Source: Neospora caninum Liverpool (taxonomy: Eukaryota > Apicomplexa > Conoidasida > Eucoccidiorida > Sarcocystidae). Taken from it: a stretch of 64,000 bases of DNA. Both the position numbers and the translations under genes were made by a program. Location: the NCBI RefSeq assembly GCF_000208865.1, contig NC_018397.1, positions 682,001 through 746,000 on the forward strand. Direction: 5' to 3'. Each line of letters begins with the position of its first letter. The first letter of the stretch is position 1. Shown here piece after piece: positions 1 through 12,916 of the stretch. Under the pieces are notes generated by a model. It did no database searches. It was given only the letters and a program-made list of their open reading frames with translations, and was not told where the DNA came from.

Positions 1-2667
1 CTCTCCTTCAGTGCGTCTGCCTCGTGCACCCTCGACTCCGGAAATCCTGCACAGGACTTTTCAATTCGTTGCGGCAAGGCTCCGCAGCCACGCGGTATGG
101 CGTACGACTAAAACCCTCCGGAGTCAAGATGCCCAGTGCGGAACTTGGAATACGGCCACTCGCGTGCGAAAAATAAGATTAAAGAGGTGCCTTTGCTTAT
201 CTCACGCGTTCGTAACTACGGGACATGTTCTTTCATCACAGGTGCGGGATGTTTCAGCGGATTTTTCACTTGTTATGAGATACAGACAACGACGTATTTA
301 TGATTGCCGTACATCACACCCCACTGGACTACTTAAGACAGCTAAAAGTGTTGGATTTCAATATCCTACCGGCCCTCATGATTGCTAGGATACTGTAGAT
401 CATGAACACTCCCTGGCATGACAACAACCTGTCCAGTTGCCACCTTGACATGGCGGCTCGTGCTCTTCAGAAGCGGTGGACAGTGCGTTGTGCGCCGGCC
501 AACAGATGAACGAAAGATGCTTTGCCTTTTCGTTGGGTGTTGATTATTTTCAAGGTAAAAGGCAACTAGTCGAGTGCAGCGCTATGTACCACGTGAACAG
601 TGTCCGCCTACTTTCGACGCGATCAGGCTACCAGTAGCTTGAGGGCTAGCTTGTGTTTGAGTGTCAACTTGGAGCCCTCTATGGATTCCCCGCACACGAG
701 GAAGTGTCAGGAGGTTCTTGAGTGACTGGACAGCAGAAACGGAGAAGGCTCACCGTTAGAGAAAACACGAGAAGCGCAGGGAAAAGAGAAAACAGTCAGT
801 ACTGACAAGGAAGCCAGGGTCATCGCAACGGGGGGTGTCTCATCCTCGGTTGACGATTTCAGGAAGACAGGACCTCTCCGTGGAGCCGATAAGGTAACGC
901 ATCGATTTTCCTCTAGAGGTGGAAAACGGACCTTTTCCCCGGCACTGCAGAAAGGCAGGTCTGCGAACCCTTTAAGGCATGCGAAATCCAGATTTTGCCG
1001 GAGCACTGACTCGAGTGTCGCTACGCAAAAAGGGGAGGAGACCAGGAGGGGGGCGGGGGAACGAATGGGCTACGCACAGAGACAGAGCCGTGAAGCCGCA
1101 CGGCCCCTTGTCCTCATCCCCTGAGGTATCCCGCTGTGAGTCTTTTCCATCCCGAATGAGCCTTCAAAAGTGTTAGTGAAGGAAACGCCTGATTCACATG
1201 GTATGTCTGTATGTGCTCATACTCCACAGTCTTCCTTCATTGGCCCGTTTTTGGCCGAAAAAGAAACGCATCCGGAATTCGATCTTTTTTGCTGTCCCTC
1301 GGAGGCCATGGGTAGGTGGCCGTGCCTAACCGCGTGCACTACACAGTGTGTCTTGGAGTCTAGGGTCTGGGCTGAACTTGTTTATGTGTAAGGTTTTCAG
1401 TTTCGTAGGAAGAGGACCTGAAGGTGATGTAACATAGCACCTTTTCGTTTTCCTCCCCTTTTCTCGCCTTTTTGGGGGGTGGCGTCCACGATTCCAGTGA
1501 ATCTTCTTAGGATCTCTCTCCACGCCGACAGTCTCCGGTTCGCTGTTGTGCAACCACGCGCTGCTTTCTCCTGAACAAACCGATGACATTCTCGAACGGG
1601 TCTCCTCTCCCCTCCCCCCCACCTCGCTTGGATAGCTAGCCCCCTGGGGAGGCGGCGACAGCCCTTACCCCAAGATTTTTACGGACTCACACGTGGTATT
1701 TCCTCTGCCGCTTCTCCTCGCTATTCCCTGGAGCATGTGTCCATAACTAAACCTTCTTCCCTAGTGGAAAACACACAGAGAAGGCGCTACGGGAGTTATA
1801 GATGCTGGCGTTGGAATGACGCGTCCAAGTCCTGCGTGCCCGCTCAGCCACGCTGCCGCTCCCGTGGTAAAAACCACGGAAATTAACAAGGAATTTTCTT
1901 CGGTTAGTGTGGTCATCTTTCTCATCTTTTCTGCGATTTCCAACGATTCATGTCTCGCCGGTGTATCACTGTCTTGTAAGGCTGCGGGAATTTCGCAGCT
2001 TTTGCTTCCTTCCCTGCGACTGAGCTTACCACCCGCTATGAGGACCCGGTAAACACAATCTGCGTCGCTACTCGCTTGCGCCTAGAACACGTGTTTTCTG
2101 TTTTCTCGTGAACATTTTAACGCGGTTCTTTTCTCTTCCGTGGTTTCTGCCTTTCGTTGTTGAGGCGCCTTCGCAGACAGTTGCAGAACTCGGGTGCTGC
2201 TCGGCAGGGAGGGTCACTCCAAGACGGCCCGCGTGCCCCTGGTTTTATCAAGAAAAGAACGTAATTATTTTCGTACTCTTTTCTAGTCGCCTTCATGTAC
2301 TTTTTTAGCGGTTGTCTTCAGCTTTGTTTGTCGTTTCTTCCCTGCGGCTCGTCTTTTTTGCACACGCCCTTCCCCTCGGTACAGGAGCAGAAACCTAAAT
2401 CGCTTTTGTGTGGGTCTTTAGCTCTTCACCGTTTTGTCACCATATCGATGCTTTGGCACGAGCATTTTTTTGCTGGAAGGTTCATACACCCGTTTCACAT
2501 CAAGACTCCACAGCGGTCCTTACAAGGGGTTGTAAATCGGTATGCCTTCTACCTGTGCTGGACATATTGCGCGACATTTGAAGGTGGCCGCGCGCTTCGC
2601 CTCGAATACATTTGTGATCGCGTGCTTTTCTCACATCACTCGATTGGTCTGTTGTTGACGAGCCATC
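1..2667. other. Upstream intergenic region / 5' UTR of the hydrolase gene
   Basis: No protein-coding exon could be supported here. The open frames are short, lack recognisable domains and do not join in phase to the downstream gene. The stretch just before position 2668 is pyrimidine-rich, as expected of a coccidian promoter or 5' leader. The only notable internal element is a block at about 313-405 that recurs at about 23866, described separately. Confidence 0.6.
313..405 (+). repeat. Dispersed repeat block shared with ~23866-23950 (probably mitochondrial-derived)
   Basis: About 90 bases here align with a block at 23866-23950, differing at scattered positions. Both contain the core TTTCAATATCCTACCGG and both end near AACACT. 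The second copy is directly followed by a recognisable cox1 fragment. I therefore infer that this is a nuclear copy of an organellar sequence block, like the REP elements known from Toxoplasma. The mitochondrial gene it comes from was not identified. Confidence 0.55.
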
Positions 2668-5600
2668 ATGGGGACCGGTTACAGCAATCCCCTAGTCGAT
2701 TCAGCACTCGTTTTCCCCGCCCCGCCGTCGTCCTACGATTTAGACACGCCCGGCCTTCTTTTACTCCGGTCAAAATATATTCCTTCGCGGGAAGTTCCGG
2801 CGTTCCTTATCCGACCGCGATTGACCCCCGCGCGACGTGGAACCACACCTTCCGTCGGTTCTTTGCGCTCGGGCGGTTTCCCCTGGCGTTTTCAACTGCC
2901 GCGCGCCTCTGCGGGAGCACCGGGCGCTCCTGCGTCGACGCACCGCCCCCAGCGGCCTTGCTCTTCCCCTTGTCTCTCCTCAGAAACTCCGCTGGAATCC
3001 TCCTGTCGAGCTCACGTTTCCCGCACTGTTCTTGCGCCAGCGCGACAAAAGGATGCGGAACGAGGAGAGAGCACAGACCCTCGAAAGGCCGGGGAGGCCA
3101 CCAGCGTCCCGACCCTCGCCAGTCGTCAGTCCGAGGGCGGCACTCCGCAGGCACGCGGCGAGAAGCAGTTGGAAGAAGGCGCTGTGGTGACCGATCCGTC
3201 ACGCCACACTAGCCTCAGTCCTGAGGAACATCCGGGAGCGGTCCCAGAGGCAGACACCTCGTCGTTTTTGCCCGACTTTGTGTTGCCGAGTTCGTGTCCT
3301 TCGCACGCGGCCTCCAGTCCCAAGGTCGCGCATGCTCTCTCTGGACATGGCATCGCGTTCTTTGAGGAGACTCTGGGAGGAGACCGGTGGTTCGCGCAGG
3401 AAGGCGGACCCGCAGCATTCGTCGGCGAAGCAGGCACCGGGGGGGTGGGCGAAGGAAGCGAAGGCCGACGGAAAGACGGCAAAGGATTCTGCCTTCTCTA
3501 CTTCCACGGAAACGCATGCGACGCAAACATGATGCGCGAGTGGCTGCAAATCGTAGCTGACGAGCTCGGAGTGACCATCCTCATTTTCGAGTACCCTGGA
3601 TACGGCCTGTTGCAGGATTACGACAAAAGCAGCCGAGGCATTGATCTGTGCGCCCGGATCGCTTTCGAGTTCCTGGTCGACCAACTTCTGTTCCCAATCG
3701 AGAGAATTATTCTCTGCGGCCGATCCATCGGGACGGGAGCAGCCGCGTGGCTAGCTTCTCAGCTGGCGCAGTGCAACGTCCGAGTTGGCGGCCTCGTCCT
3801 TGTCGCCCCTTACGTCTCGCTTGCAGTAAGCGCCGTTCGAGTTTCTCTCCCCTCACACGACGGCACGTGTCGCGGGTCGCCTGGCAACCCTTCCGTCTCC
3901 ACGGTTTCCTCACACGTCGTCTCCGTCGAGGTGAACGCTGTGTCTCTGTGTAGGTGTTTCTCCGGGTGCCGGTTGATCACGCGCTCCTGTTTTCTCACTC
4001 TGCTCTCTCTTCACGTCCTCTCTGCGTGCTGGGGGTACCCACGGGCTTAGAACCGACCGCTGCGCGCCAGGTGTAAAGAAGAAAAACGGGGCCGACATCC
4101 TGGAAAAAAAACGGCGATCCGCGGCCGTTCTGTTTCTTCGATGGGTCTAGTCTGCATCCCGTGGCAGTTTGCTTTCGCGTCCTTGCTCTCGTGTGTTCTT
4201 TGCCTCGCGTTGCGATGATCTTTGCAGTCTCTCCACTGCTCTCCTTGCACTCTGTCGCTCCTCAGTCTTCCTCTCCTCGGCATCCGTGCGTGTGGCGCTT
4301 TCAGGCGGTGGCGGCGGACTGGGCAGATGCGCCTCTTGCCCTCACAAGGGTTTTGGTTCATCACCACTGGAATAACGAAGCTGCGATTGGAAGCATTCCC
4401 ACGGTCCCACTCTGCATTATCCATGGCAAGGCGGTAAGCACAGGTCTCGTGTCCCTGGTTTCTTTGGTTAGTGCGGTAGATTCTTTCAGCTTCTGGGTTT
4501 CGCCTCTCTCGCTCCTCTCCCTCGCTACCTCTCTGCGTCGCCTCTAGGTTAGCTTCTTAGGTCTCGCCCACTTGCAGCGTCTTTCGCGTTTCACCGCCCT
4601 CCCCGGACGCAAGCCCGTGCATCCACGGTGTCGTCCGCTCCGGAGTTCTGTGGCGTTCTTCCTGTGCCTGCGTGGCCACGCGGTCCTCACTCTTGGGTCG
4701 GCGCTTCGTTTCGTTTGTCTCTGCAGGATGACGTGATTCCCGTGGCGCATGCAAAGCGCCTGTGGCAAGTTGCACGCCAGCTGCCGTCGCTTCGCGTGGC
4801 TCGGTTTGCCGACGGGGACCACAACGTGGGCATGTCCCTCGAGTCTCTTTACGGGGACATCCTTGTCCCGCTCCAGGTTTTCTTTCGAAAAGTGTCTTCC
4901 AACCTTCGCGCCAAGAAAGCCACACGGCAGACGCGGCAGCGCGCCCTCGAGACCGCTTCTGCGGCGCACGTTGTGTCGCGGGCACACGCTCAGCCTTCGT
5001 CTTTGGCCGAAGCTCCGGGTCTGCCTGGGAGCTCGAAATCGACCAAGGCCGGACTCGGCCGCGGTCGCGGCGACCGCACCGTCTCCGGCGTCCGGCTCCC
5101 GGGGAGGAAACAGGTGTCTCCGGAGGCCGGGCCAGGGGTGCTGCACGTCGCAGGCGGGAAGAATCGGGCGCGAAGGCTGCTCTCGCATCGCCTCGGCAGT
5201 GCGGCGCATGCAAAGCCTGAAGACTGTGAGGCAAGCGTCGATGGCGAGTCGAGGAGTTCCTTGCCTGTCGCGAGTCTTGGGTCTCGTCGTCTGGCTGTGC
5301 GGATCTGCGGCAAGGAGTCGGGAGAGGAATCCGGTTCAAGCAGCGACCTCGGGCGAGCCCTCGGAGCGGTCGATATGGCGTCGCTGGAAACGCGGGCTTC
5401 GTCCCTGTCTCTCCAAAACTTTTTAGCACCCGACGGAAGCAGCCTCAGAAAGACGGACAGCAGCTTAAGTGTCTCCCCGGACCAGGCTCCCGGCTGCAGC
5501 GGCCGCCCTCGCTTATCGGCCGCGATGCTGAAGCGGAGCGAAGGGCGCGGCGCGCCGGCATTGAACAGGAGCATCGCGAGTGCGCCGAACATGGGCGAGA

Positions 5601-8600
5601 AGGCGGCACCCGGCGTGTTCTCTTCGCAGAAGCACGCGGGGCTGCGGAAGCCCCACTCCTTGCAAGCAGCTTTCCCTTCGCGCGGCCTGAAGCGTTTGCC
5701 GTTTCGCGCGACACTTGCGGGCGAGGCGCTTGACGGATCGGCCCTCTCGGCCGTCGGCGGAGGGACGCGGCGTGGAAGCAGCTCGGAAGGCAGTGACGCA
5801 GGCCGGCGGCGGGGCAGTTTCCTGGAGCCGCGTCCTGCAAGTCGGCGCAGCAGCTGGACAGCAGGAGACTCCGCGTCTCTGTCCCACTCTGCCCACTTGA
5901 GGGAGGGAGGGGCCACGGAGCATTCAGAGAGCCGCGGGTTGCATGCGCGAACCATCTCAGTCGCGGGGCTGCTTCGGGGGAAGGCCCGAGGCATCTGGGG
6001 GGAAGGGCGCGGCCAGGAGAGACGCGACCGTGGAGCCAGCGGAAGCAGTGCCAGCAAAGGAGAGAAAGACGTCGAGGGGCGAGCGGCTGCGGCATTGGAC
6101 CTGCGCGGAAGCGGCCGAACTGTGCGCCCTGCCAAGTTGCAGGTGGGGACTGCAGAACTCGATCAGGCTGAGCAGACACCGGAGGAAGAGGTCGTGGAGG
6201 GCGAAGAGAGAGACGCCGAGGATCCAGTGGAAGACGAAAGCCAGGACGAGTTTCAGGGGACAGAAAACGCTTCGGAACACGGGGCACGACTCGACTCGGG
6301 CGACTATCTTCTTGGGCTCTCACCGCTGCATGAACCTGAACTGTCTCCGTTCTGCTTCTCTGAAGACAGCTATGAATTGCCGGGTCTAGCCGATGGCGAA
6401 GACGGTGACCTGCAGCTTTTTGATGAAGACGCCCTTGGGTCAGCGGATTCCGCGACACCCACGCGCGCTCCTCATCCAGTCTCTGCGCTGCTCTTTGAGG
6501 GCGCCGATCCCGTCCTGGACATGCCTTTGCGTCGCGACACCGAGGACAGCGGCGTCGACTCCACTGCGAGCCCCGGAGACACGGAGAAACGCGTTTGGAA
6601 AGAGCCGCAGCCGTGCGAGTTTCCCGCTCATCTCCCCACGGACCCCAACCTCGACAAGGATACCCCGTGGCACGCGGACCCGACACTCCTGCCCTCATTT
6701 TCCAGACGCTGCTTCTTCCTCAGGGGCAAGAAAGGGTACGGCCCCGTCCCTCAAGGCACCTTTCCGAGTTCTGCCTTTGCCTCTTCCCCTCTCGAGGCGA
6801 AGACAGAAGGCTCGCCGTCCCAGGCGGGTCCGTCCGCGGCCGCTTCGCCGGAGGCTGCCTTCCAGGAGCCGTTCCTCGCCGCGCTCTCCACGCCGAGCAT
6901 CGCTGCTTCCCGCAGAAGACTTCGCGCCTCTCTGTGCCTTCGAGGTCTGAGTCCAGAGCCGCAGGGCCCAGACGGAGACAGTTGCGGGGCCGAAGGCCCC
7001 AGCTCGGCAGTCACCATCGCGCGAGCCTTCTTTGCTCCGGACGCGAGACGCCACTCGTCCATGCTGGCTGCCTTTTTGCAGCAGGAGACTTCGCGGGCGC
7101 TTCAAAGAGAACGCGAAGCGGAGACGTTGTCTCGAACGAAACCTGAAGGCGCTTCTGCGCTTCGCGACCTTTCGACGCGAGCACAGCGCCTGTCCCGCAC
7201 GGTGCTCGAGGCGGCCGTAGGTGGATTCGCAGGGAGGTCGCCGAGGTCCCCGGCAGCCTTCTCGACTGGGGAGGCTTCGCCCATTCCTCGCGCGTCGCTG
7301 TCCTCGGCGTTTCTCTCGTCGCCGCTCCGCACCGTCGCCTTGAAGTTCCCGGACGCAGGGAAAACACAGACTGAAGCGGGGAGTCCGACCGACAGAGCCG
7401 CGGCGGGCGACGCAGGCCTTCCCGCGGCTCGAGACTCCGGTGCGGATTCGGCTCTCGGCGCGGGAGAGCGCAAGACGCCGCAGGGCGCCGGAGCCCTGAC
7501 TGAGGACCGTGTCGCGCGCGCTCTTTCCTTGTCAGGCAACGCGAGTTCCGGCTCTTCGCTTGGAGATTCCCGTTCTCTGGCGTCTCCTTCCGGGCGCGAC
7601 CGCAGTTTTGTCGCCAGAAAAGTCGAACGGCCGGTCGGCTGGCTGCGTGGCCGCTGGGGAGGTCGAGACCGGGAGGCCCCGGCAAAGCCTGAAGAAACAG
7701 CGAGACGAAACCGAGACCTTCAGGGCGACGAGAAGGGAGATCCACGACTCGGAGGCCGAGGTCGCAAACTTGCTCCCGCTGGATTCGATGCCGAGGCCAG
7801 CGATTTTGACAGCGTCAAACGCGAGATTCAGGTGAGAGCACAGAGAGGCACACTCGAGTGCAAGTGAGGCGGGCGTGGAAGCTCCGCTGGGATGTGGCCT
7901 GCGGGCACGTTTTCCTGCTCGAGAGCCCCCCAGTTGCGGGCTTCAAAGAGACGCGATCTCGCGTCCTGCGTTCTTGCGGGCTCGAATGAAACGTGCATGC
8001 TTTTCGTGCACTGTTCTCTGCAGAGGGAATACCTTTCTTCCAGCGTTCCCACTGCTCCGCCGCCGCTGCGCTCCAGCTTCTTCGATCTCGGCCCTGCGCG
8101 TGAAGGCGACTGCATCGATCTTTACGGAGCGAATCCGGATCCTGACGCGTCGTGCGCTACCCAGGCGCAAACTTCTCCGACGCTGTCCGGTTCCTGGCGC
8201 CGTCCCAGTCGGCTGGTCCTTCAACAGTCTCTGCACAAATCTGCTCCGCCGCCAGCCATTGCTTCTGCGCCGTCTCTGCTCCACCTGCTCTCGCCACGGA
8301 GCTTGCCCGACTCTGCGGCGCGCGTCCTCACCTCTTCCTCGCCTCCGGGTGTCTCGCTCTCGCCCGTCAGCCCTGCAGCGCCTCCCGTGGCGGGCTGCTC
8401 GGAGGCGGACGCGAGCGACGGGCCGCTTTCCTCTCCGCTTCGGGATGTCAAGGAAACGGACTTCTCCGCCGCTCCGCACCCACCCCCTCTGTCGCGGTCG
8501 CGTTCCTTTGGCGCCGATGCTTCAGGGTGGGAGCCGCTCTTGTCCCCACGTGGACGCGTTCCTCGCGTGCCGCACTCAGATCTGGGGGCGCTCACGCCGC

Positions 8601-11600
8601 GTCCTTTTGGTAACATTCCGTCTTCTCGCGTGTCTTGTCGCGCGTCCTCCGCTTCAGCCTCGTTCAGGTCGTCCTCGTGCTCGCCTCCGCGGTCGCCGTC
8701 CTTCCCGATCCTGTTGACGCATTCTTCCGTTTCTCAGCTGTCCCGCCCGAAAAGTTTGGTCATCGCCCACCCGACAAACTGCCCACCCGTCGTTTTCTCG
8801 TCGCCGCCTTCCCCCTCTTCTTGCTTCTCTGTCTCTCGAGACCCGTCCGAGCGTCTTCAGTCTCTTCCCCGCCAAATCCCCTCGGAGGCCTTGTCGCCGT
8901 ACGCGTCGTGTTCTCTCGCGTCGTCCTCCTTCGCTTCCGCCTCCTCGGCGTCTTGTTCGCCCTCGTCCTGTGGAGCTTCTTCGTCTCCCGCCGCGGCGTC
9001 TGTCTCCGCATCGTCTTCCTCGCTGCAAGTGCAGTCCTGTCCCTTCACGACCCCGTCCGCCGGCGCTTCCTCGTCTTCGCTTGCCGCTTCCTCGTCTTCG
9101 CTTGCCGCTTCCTCGTCTTCGCTTGCCGCTTCCTCGTCTTCGCTTGCCGCCTCCTCGTCTTCGCTTGCCGCTTCCTCGTCTTCGCTTGCCGCCTCCTCGT
9201 CTTCGCTTGCCGCTTCCTCGTCTTCGCTTGCCGCTTCCTCGTCTTCGCGCTCTCCTGCTGTTGCCTCCGACCCTGCAGCCTGCTGCTCCGTCTCGGCCTC
9301 TCCTATATGTTCTCCGTCCCATCTCGCCTCGACTTCTCTCGCGTCTCCTCCCTACTCTTCTTCGCCTTCGTGGCCGCTTTCTTCTCAGCCGGTTTCCTCC
9401 TCGTGCTCCGCGTTGCCCCTGTCCTCTTGCCCTGGCTCTGCGTGCCTGGCAAGTACCGCCGCGCGCTCACTCCCTGCTTCTGACACGCGTCTGAGCTTTC
9501 CTGATGCGCTGGGCTGGCGCCCGGCTCCAGTCGATCTGGAGATTTCCGTCGCCCCGACCTTCGGCCTGTCGGCGCAGACTTCGAGCCTTTTGCCGTTTCT
9601 GACGCGTGAAGGCTGGCCTTCGATTCCGCGTCGGGGGGAGGCAGCAGAAGTGGACGCGACTCCCGGGGCGGATGTGGGGGGAGCGCGCGCAGGCGAGGAC
9701 CGCGAGGAAGACGAGGTGAAGCTCGAGAGAGACGAGGGGAAGCTGGAGAGAGAACAGGAACGTGACGGGGACGAGGAAGGCGAAGAGTCTCAGAGCAGAG
9801 AGATCCACACGGAGGAAATGAGTCCTTCGGCTGCCGGTGCTTCGACAGCTTACCCCGCGTCCTTTTCTTCTCCGTGCATCTCGCCCCCGGACTGTCAGTC
9901 GCGGCCTGTCCTCCTTACGGGCTCGCCGCTCCTCTCGGCCGCGTCTTTCCTTCCTCGCCACCGCGGCAAATGCGAGGGCGCGTTTCCATCCTTCGCAGCG
10001 CTGATCTCGCGCGAGCGCCTTCCCGGCTCGGACGTGGACGCATGCCCGCAGCAGGACGGTGGCCGTCTCAAGCAGTGCGCGCTCCTCTCGCTCCCGTGCA
10101 CCAGCGAGTTGTCTCCGCCCCTGCGCAGCCCGGCAGCGACAGGGGACGCGGGGTGTTCCTCGCCTGCCCCGGCCGCGCCGCTCACAGAGAGGGACGAGAG
10201 CAGCACCAACGAGAGCGACGGAACTTCTCTCCTTCCAGGACAAGAAACAGCGCGGATGGAAAGCAACGATCTGGACCGCTCGGAAAGACTGGAGCTGCAC
10301 GACGTGGACTTCCACTTTTCGTCTCCTTTTTCTCCCCTCTTTCTCTCTGGACGTTGTCCTGCGCTCTCCGCAGCGGCGCGCGCAGCACTCGCGACCGAGG
10401 CAGACGACGCAGCGAGCCGAAAGGAGCCAGGCGACGCCTCGCAAGACGAGAAGGGAAAGTGGGAAAGTGGAGAAAAGAGCGAACGCTCGCGGACGCCGGA
10501 CGACAGTGAGGACCAGAGCTCGCGGGTACACGCGGACGCGGCGGGAGACAGGGCGAGGGCGCCTGGGAGGCTTCGCTGGACTGCACAGAGCCTGTTGCCG
10601 CAGGCGCCTCTGCGTCCTTTTGTCGGGGTAGGAAAGGAAACTGACGAGGGTCGGTTCGAAAGCGACGGAGAAGACGCGCCTTCACTGCGCGTCGCGTGCT
10701 TCTCTTCGCCTGCGGTGCGCGCCTCCGGGAGCGTCACCTGGTCGCATCGCGGGCTTCTTCCTTCTTTGCCGCGTTTGCATCTCACTCTGGAGTGCGAGGG
10801 AGAGCGCCCTGGCGCGAAGGACGGCGACTCGCCCGAGCAAGAGGGGAAAGAATCGAAGGCCTCGCATGCAAACCCCGATCCGCTGGAGGAGCCCGCGGGG
10901 GACCTCGAGGAGCCCGCAGAGCTGCGGTCCGCTGGACAAGCTGTTCCGTCAGCTTCTGCGTCTCCTAGGGTTCTTGGGGAGGCCGCCGAGGCGGCGCCGC
11001 TTTGTTTGTCTCTGTCGGGTGCCGACGGGCGTTCCGGCCTTGCGGATGTCTCGGGTTCTGACAGCGAAGAAGAGAGACGCTTCTGGGGACAAGTTGTGGC
11101 TGAGGAGCAGGAAGCAGCGTCGGAAGGAGTCAGTGGGGACGAGGAAGAGAGCGGCGGGAGATCGCTGTCCGGGCTCTTTGTGTTTGGCAGGGGAGAAGAG
11201 GGGGATCGAAGTCCGCCTCAGCGGCCGCCGTGGCCGCGCGACTGTTTGCTTGGTTCTCGCGGTGAACAGGCAAGCAAGCAGATCACGTTAGTCAGCGAGA
11301 CTAAGGAAGCCGGCGGAGACGCAGACGGAGAGCGTGAAGTCGCGCGCGAAGGCTGCGCCAAGCCCGGGGAGAAGAGGAAACGCGGAGGCCTGTCACTGAG
11401 CCTAGATGAAGACCTCATCCAGGTTGACCCCGACCCGCCTTTCAAGCAGCTGCGCGGGCGCGAGGAGAAAGAGAGCGCTCGGGGTGGAGACGGCAGAGTG
11501 TCTCCGCCGCGCCTCCCAGCGCTGCTGTCGGAGGAAGGCAGAGAAGAGGAGATCCTTCCCTTGTTCTCGCGGGACAAAGAGGCTGTGCGGTCGTCGAATC

Positions 11601-12916
11601 TCGAGCCGGCCCCGATGACTCGGCAAACCACGTGCTCGGGGTTCGACTTTCTGTTCACGCGTGTGGAGCTGAAGACCGACGCGGTCCCGTTCGCGTCTCC
11701 GTCCATTTTTGCGCGCCATGCGCAGTACTTTGCCGACGAGCGAAAGAGTTTCTGTTCGCTGGGCCGCGTGCGTATCTTCAAAGACGGGACGGAGAGAGAA
11801 GACGAAGACGACGGCTTCCGACCGAACGCGTCTTTCCTCTCCGACGCGGACGGGTCCGAGTGGCTGTCGGGCGCACCTTCCGCCGACCCCCGGGAAGCCG
11901 AGAAACTGTTCGAGCCGCTGGATTCGCCCTCCTTTTCGTCGGCGTCCTGCTCGACTGTCGGCCCTCTCACGCGCCGACACCTCAGTCTGCATGCGGGGCG
12001 CCGGGACTGCGAGTGGCGAGGGAAGGAGAACGCGAGGCCGTCCAACGCGCCGTTATCGACGGCCTCGATTGCCTTTGCGCACCGGCGGCGCGTGAACAGG
12101 TACGTGAAGCACGAGGACGGAGCGTCGCTGACGATGCGGGTCTTTGATCCGCTGCCGCCCAGTGGGGGCGAGGGTGCGCGTGCGCTGCAGACGTGCCCAG
12201 ACACTCGGAAACGCGTGGACGAGGGCGACGGCGCGAGTTGCCGCGGGAGGTGCGACCGACTCGCAGAGAAACTCGACCCGCCGTTCCCTTTGGCTCCTCT
12301 CTCGCCCGCGTCCCGTGCCACCAGCGCAGCTCTCACGGCTGCTGCGCATGCAGCCGCAGCTGCCGCAGCCTACGCAGAGGCCGCTCGCTCTCTCGCCGCG
12401 GAGAAGCCCGAGCAGGTCGCTGTCGCGTGCCTGCCGTCTGGGGGCCGTCTGCCTCTGAGCAAGAGCGACGCGCTGGCTTTTCTTGAGGGGCGCCTGCCGC
12501 TGCCGGGGAAGCGCGAGGTCGCCCAGCAGTTCCTGCAGGCGCGGCGGCGCGTGAGTCGCCACTGCAGCGTCGCATGCAGCCGCGTAGACTCGCCCCTCGG
12601 CGGCCGGACCCGGCGGATCCAGAAGAGCGAGCGCGAGAAGGAAGAACGCGTGGAGCAGAAAGGTCACGGCGCCGTGTGGGTCTTTGAGGAGAGCAAAGGC
12701 GACGCCTTTGAGACGCGCCAGGAACGGCTCATCCTGGAACAGAAAACTCTCGGGTTTGGCGCCAGAGTGTGTGCGGAGAAAAAATGTCAACACAACAGCA
12801 GAGAGACCATCACGAGTGTCTCGTACTCGTCGTCGCTGTCCTGTCTCCTGTCGTCCTTCCTCCCCACACACTTCAGTCTCTCCGTCTCGCTTGGGGGCAT
12901 CCCGAAGGAAGACTGA
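2668..12916 (+). CDS. ABHD17-like alpha/beta hydrolase with giant disordered tail
   Basis: Four-exon model of about 3094 residues: 2668-3825, 4305-4433, 4727-7831, 8024-12916, all joined in phase 0 with GT-AG introns. The ATG has a good context (atcATGG) and the protein begins MGTGYS, which fits N-myristoylation (Gly2, Ser6). The hydrolase core spans roughly residues 270-470. It has an oxyanion-type HGNACD segment (~279), FEYPGYG, the nucleophile elbow GRSIGTG (Ser ~352), DDVIP (catalytic Asp ~431) and DGDHN (catalytic His ~460). The order and spacing match ABHD17-type protein depalmitoylases and related serine hydrolases, so a membrane-anchored thioesterase is the best inference; the substrate is unknown. 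The remaining ~2600 residues are Ser/Glu/Arg-rich and mostly disordered, with an AASSSSL tandem repeat. The C-terminus is uncertain: a possible 106-bp intron (12771-12876) would move the stop to 13028. ABHD17 proteins are normally about 300 residues. Confidence 0.85.
9064..9248 (+). repeat. 21-bp coding tandem repeat (AASSSSL)
   Basis: Nearly nine copies of a 21-base unit lie in exon 4 of the hydrolase gene. Copies are identical or differ by a single T/C change. The unit is a multiple of three and encodes a run of AASSSSL heptads within the disordered tail. Because it has no stops on either strand, it also opens long artefactual frames in other phases. Confidence 0.9.

Noticed and set aside
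8635..9494. Long open frames in the other phases and on the minus strand over the Ser-rich repeat
   Set aside because: They exist because the 21-bp repeat has no stops in any frame. The frame continuous with the hydrolase exons explains the region.
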